Assembly (NCBI GenBank): GCA_022767515.1
Contig: JALENK010000066.1
Coordinates: 1-56,474 of the forward strand
Length of the DNA: 56,474 nucleotides
From: Clostridium sp.
GTDB taxonomy: Bacteria > Bacillota > Clostridia > Clostridiales > Clostridiaceae
Reading direction: 5' to 3'
The position numbers and the translations under genes were made by a program. The notes beneath the pieces were generated by a model. That model saw only the letters and a list, made by a program, of their open reading frames with translations. It had not been told where the DNA came from and ran no database searches. Shown piece by piece: positions 55,384 to 56,474 of the stretch; positions within the stretch are counted from its first letter, which is position 1, and the number at the start of each line of letters is the position of its first letter.

Positions 55384-56474
55384 GTGCAAAAAAAAGATAG
55401 CCTGAAAGCATATATTAATAGCAATACCTTAAGATGCTGTTTATTTATTTGCTTTGTAGTAATGGTATTAAAACTAATAGTAATAGATGTGGCAAGTGGT
55501 GATTACACTCAGTTTTTATCAGTTTGGATTAAGCATTTGAGAGAAAACGGTGGATTTGAGGCTATTTCAACTGTAGAAGCTGATTATAATGCGATATATT
55601 TGTATTTCTTGGCGTTATTTACCTATTTGCCTATAAATGATTTGTATTTAATAAAGTTTTTGTCATTCATATTTGATTTTGTATTGGCTATTGGGGCATT
55701 TAAGATTGTCTCGCACTTTTATAAAGATAATCAAAATAAAAATTATTATTCATTTTTAGCTTTTGCTTGCATATTATTAATGCCTACAGCATTTTCAAAT
55801 AGTGCACTTTGGGGACAATGTGATAGTATATATACAGCTTTTGTGATATTTACATTGTATTTTATGCTTGAGGAAAAGTATAATTTAGCATTTATAATGT
55901 ATGGATTCGCATTAACCTTCAAGCTTCAGGCAATTTTTATTTTACCATGTATAGGAATTATATTTTTAAAGAATAGGAATTTTTCTATTTTAAAATTCTT
56001 ATGGATACCTATTGTGAATATTATATGTTATATACCAGCAGTTATGTGTGGAAGGCCAATATCATCAGTTTTTGATGCGTATTTTTGTCAGGTTGGAGAA
56101 TATAGTTATAAGACAGTCTTTGGTTATCCCAATATATATTATTTCTTTTCTATTGATAATATAGATTTAATTAAACCTGGAATAATTTTAACCTTATTAT
56201 TATTGATTTTTCTTATGATATTTGTTTTGTTTACTAAAGGCAGATTATCTAAGAAAGAAATGTTACATTTGAGTATTTTGGTTATTTTTTTGGTAACTTT
56301 CTTTTTGCCAAAGATGCATGATAGATATGGCTATGCAGGAGAAATGCTTTCAGTTATTTATTTTATAATTATTAAAAAAGATTGGCATATATTTGCTTTA
56401 ATAAATATAAATACAATATTGAATTATTTATCTTATACATGTGTAGTTCCGGAAGAATATATGCCTTTTGTTGC
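55384..56474 (+). CDS. GT-C membrane mannosyltransferase-like protein (3' cut by window edge)
   Basis: Begins with GTG at 55384, seven bases after AAGGAG and directly after the permease stop, and stays open to the end of the window (363 codons). Multi-span: hydrophobic stretches at about 19-36, 72-95, 107-127, 132-150, 163-183 and further on. Motifs GDYTQFLSVWIKHLRENGGF (luminal Asp region), NSALWGQCDSIYTAF and FLPKMHDRYGYAGE are those of Gpi18/PMT-like GT-C glycosyltransferases that use lipid-linked sugars. May be in the same transcript as the exporter. Confidence 0.85.
   Translation, partial: MQKKDSLKAYINSNTLRCCLFICFVVMVLKLIVIDVASGDYTQFLSVWIKHLRENGGFEAISTVEADYNAIYLYFLALFTYLPINDLYLIKFLSFIFDFVLAIGAFKIVSHFYKDNQNKNYYSFLAFACILLMPTAFSNSALWGQCDSIYTAFVIFTLYFMLEEKYNLAFIMYGFALTFKLQAIFILPCIGIIFLKNRNFSILKFLWIPIVNIICYIPAVMCGRPISSVFDAYFCQVGEYSYKTVFGYPNIYYFFSIDNIDLIKPGIILTLLLLIFLMIFVLFTKGRLSKKEMLHLSILVIFLVTFFLPKMHDRYGYAGEMLSVIYFIIIKKDWHIFALININTILNYLSYTCVVPEEYMPFV

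Noticed and set aside
1-56474. CRISPR arrays, tRNA or rRNA genes, complete insertion sequences or prophage
   Set aside because: No spaced repeats, cloverleaf sequences, transposase or phage structural genes were recognised on either strand; a covariance-model scan would be needed to exclude small RNAs.

Overview
The window is low-GC (visibly AT-rich throughout, roughly 30% GC by eye) Gram-positive chromosome, most likely an anaerobic member of the class Clostridia. The case rests on an IspH fused to four S1 domains directly after cmk, a FabK-type fatty acid operon, a HydE maturase for [FeFe] hydrogenase, a clostripain-like lipoprotein peptidase, a flagellin lysine methylase of the FliB type, strong AGGAGG ribosome binding sites and hairpin/T-run terminators. 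Genus cannot be fixed from sequence reading alone. No tRNA, rRNA, CRISPR array or complete insertion sequence was seen.

Layout. 1-7761 is accessory: the end of an unidentified gene, a lipoprotein, a small membrane protein, then a tightly packed six-gene unit (double-HTH protein, FHA protein, two Ser/Thr kinases with multi-span membrane tails, two small multi-span proteins). 7808-9721 holds gene remnants (a frameshifted, truncated TauE/SafE transporter and a truncated acyltransferase-3) around an intact fliB. 9885-11118 carries three small unknowns, including a Cys/Gly-rich 71-residue protein with an inverted repeat over its promoter. 11224-16867 is housekeeping (rluB, an RpiR regulator, an HI0933-family flavoprotein, cmk, ispH-rpsA). 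16936-21542 has a GNAT protein, an SGNH lipoprotein, hydE and a chemotaxis receptor.

21712-31923 is a complete elongation/malonyl-CoA operon: acpP-fabK-fabD-fabG-fabF-accB-fabZ-accC-accD-accA, followed by an acyl-CoA synthetase-like gene and a MarR regulator. A near-consensus promoter with a palindrome over the start site precedes acpP, and a perfect hairpin sits between acpP and fabK. fabH is not in the window.

32049-49655 is rich in signalling: a 1100-residue protein with NTPase-like, TPR-like, GAF-like and GGDEF regions, a CheX phosphatase, an AGCS symporter, an MnmM/YtqB methyltransferase whose only reasonable start codon is ATA, glgP, a C11 peptidase lipoprotein, a HAD phosphatase, trpS, an unknown protein coupled to a glycosyltransferase-like protein, and two adjacent soluble PAS histidine kinases. 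The first of these kinases has lost the phospho-accepting His but keeps most ATP-binding motifs; the second keeps the His but has lost the ATP-binding motifs. That complementary pair is the strongest candidate in the window for an undescribed system. 49718-56474 ends with a MarR regulator divergent from glgB, then dapA, a Na+-efflux-type ABC exporter and the start of a GT-C membrane mannosyltransferase-like gene cut by the window edge.
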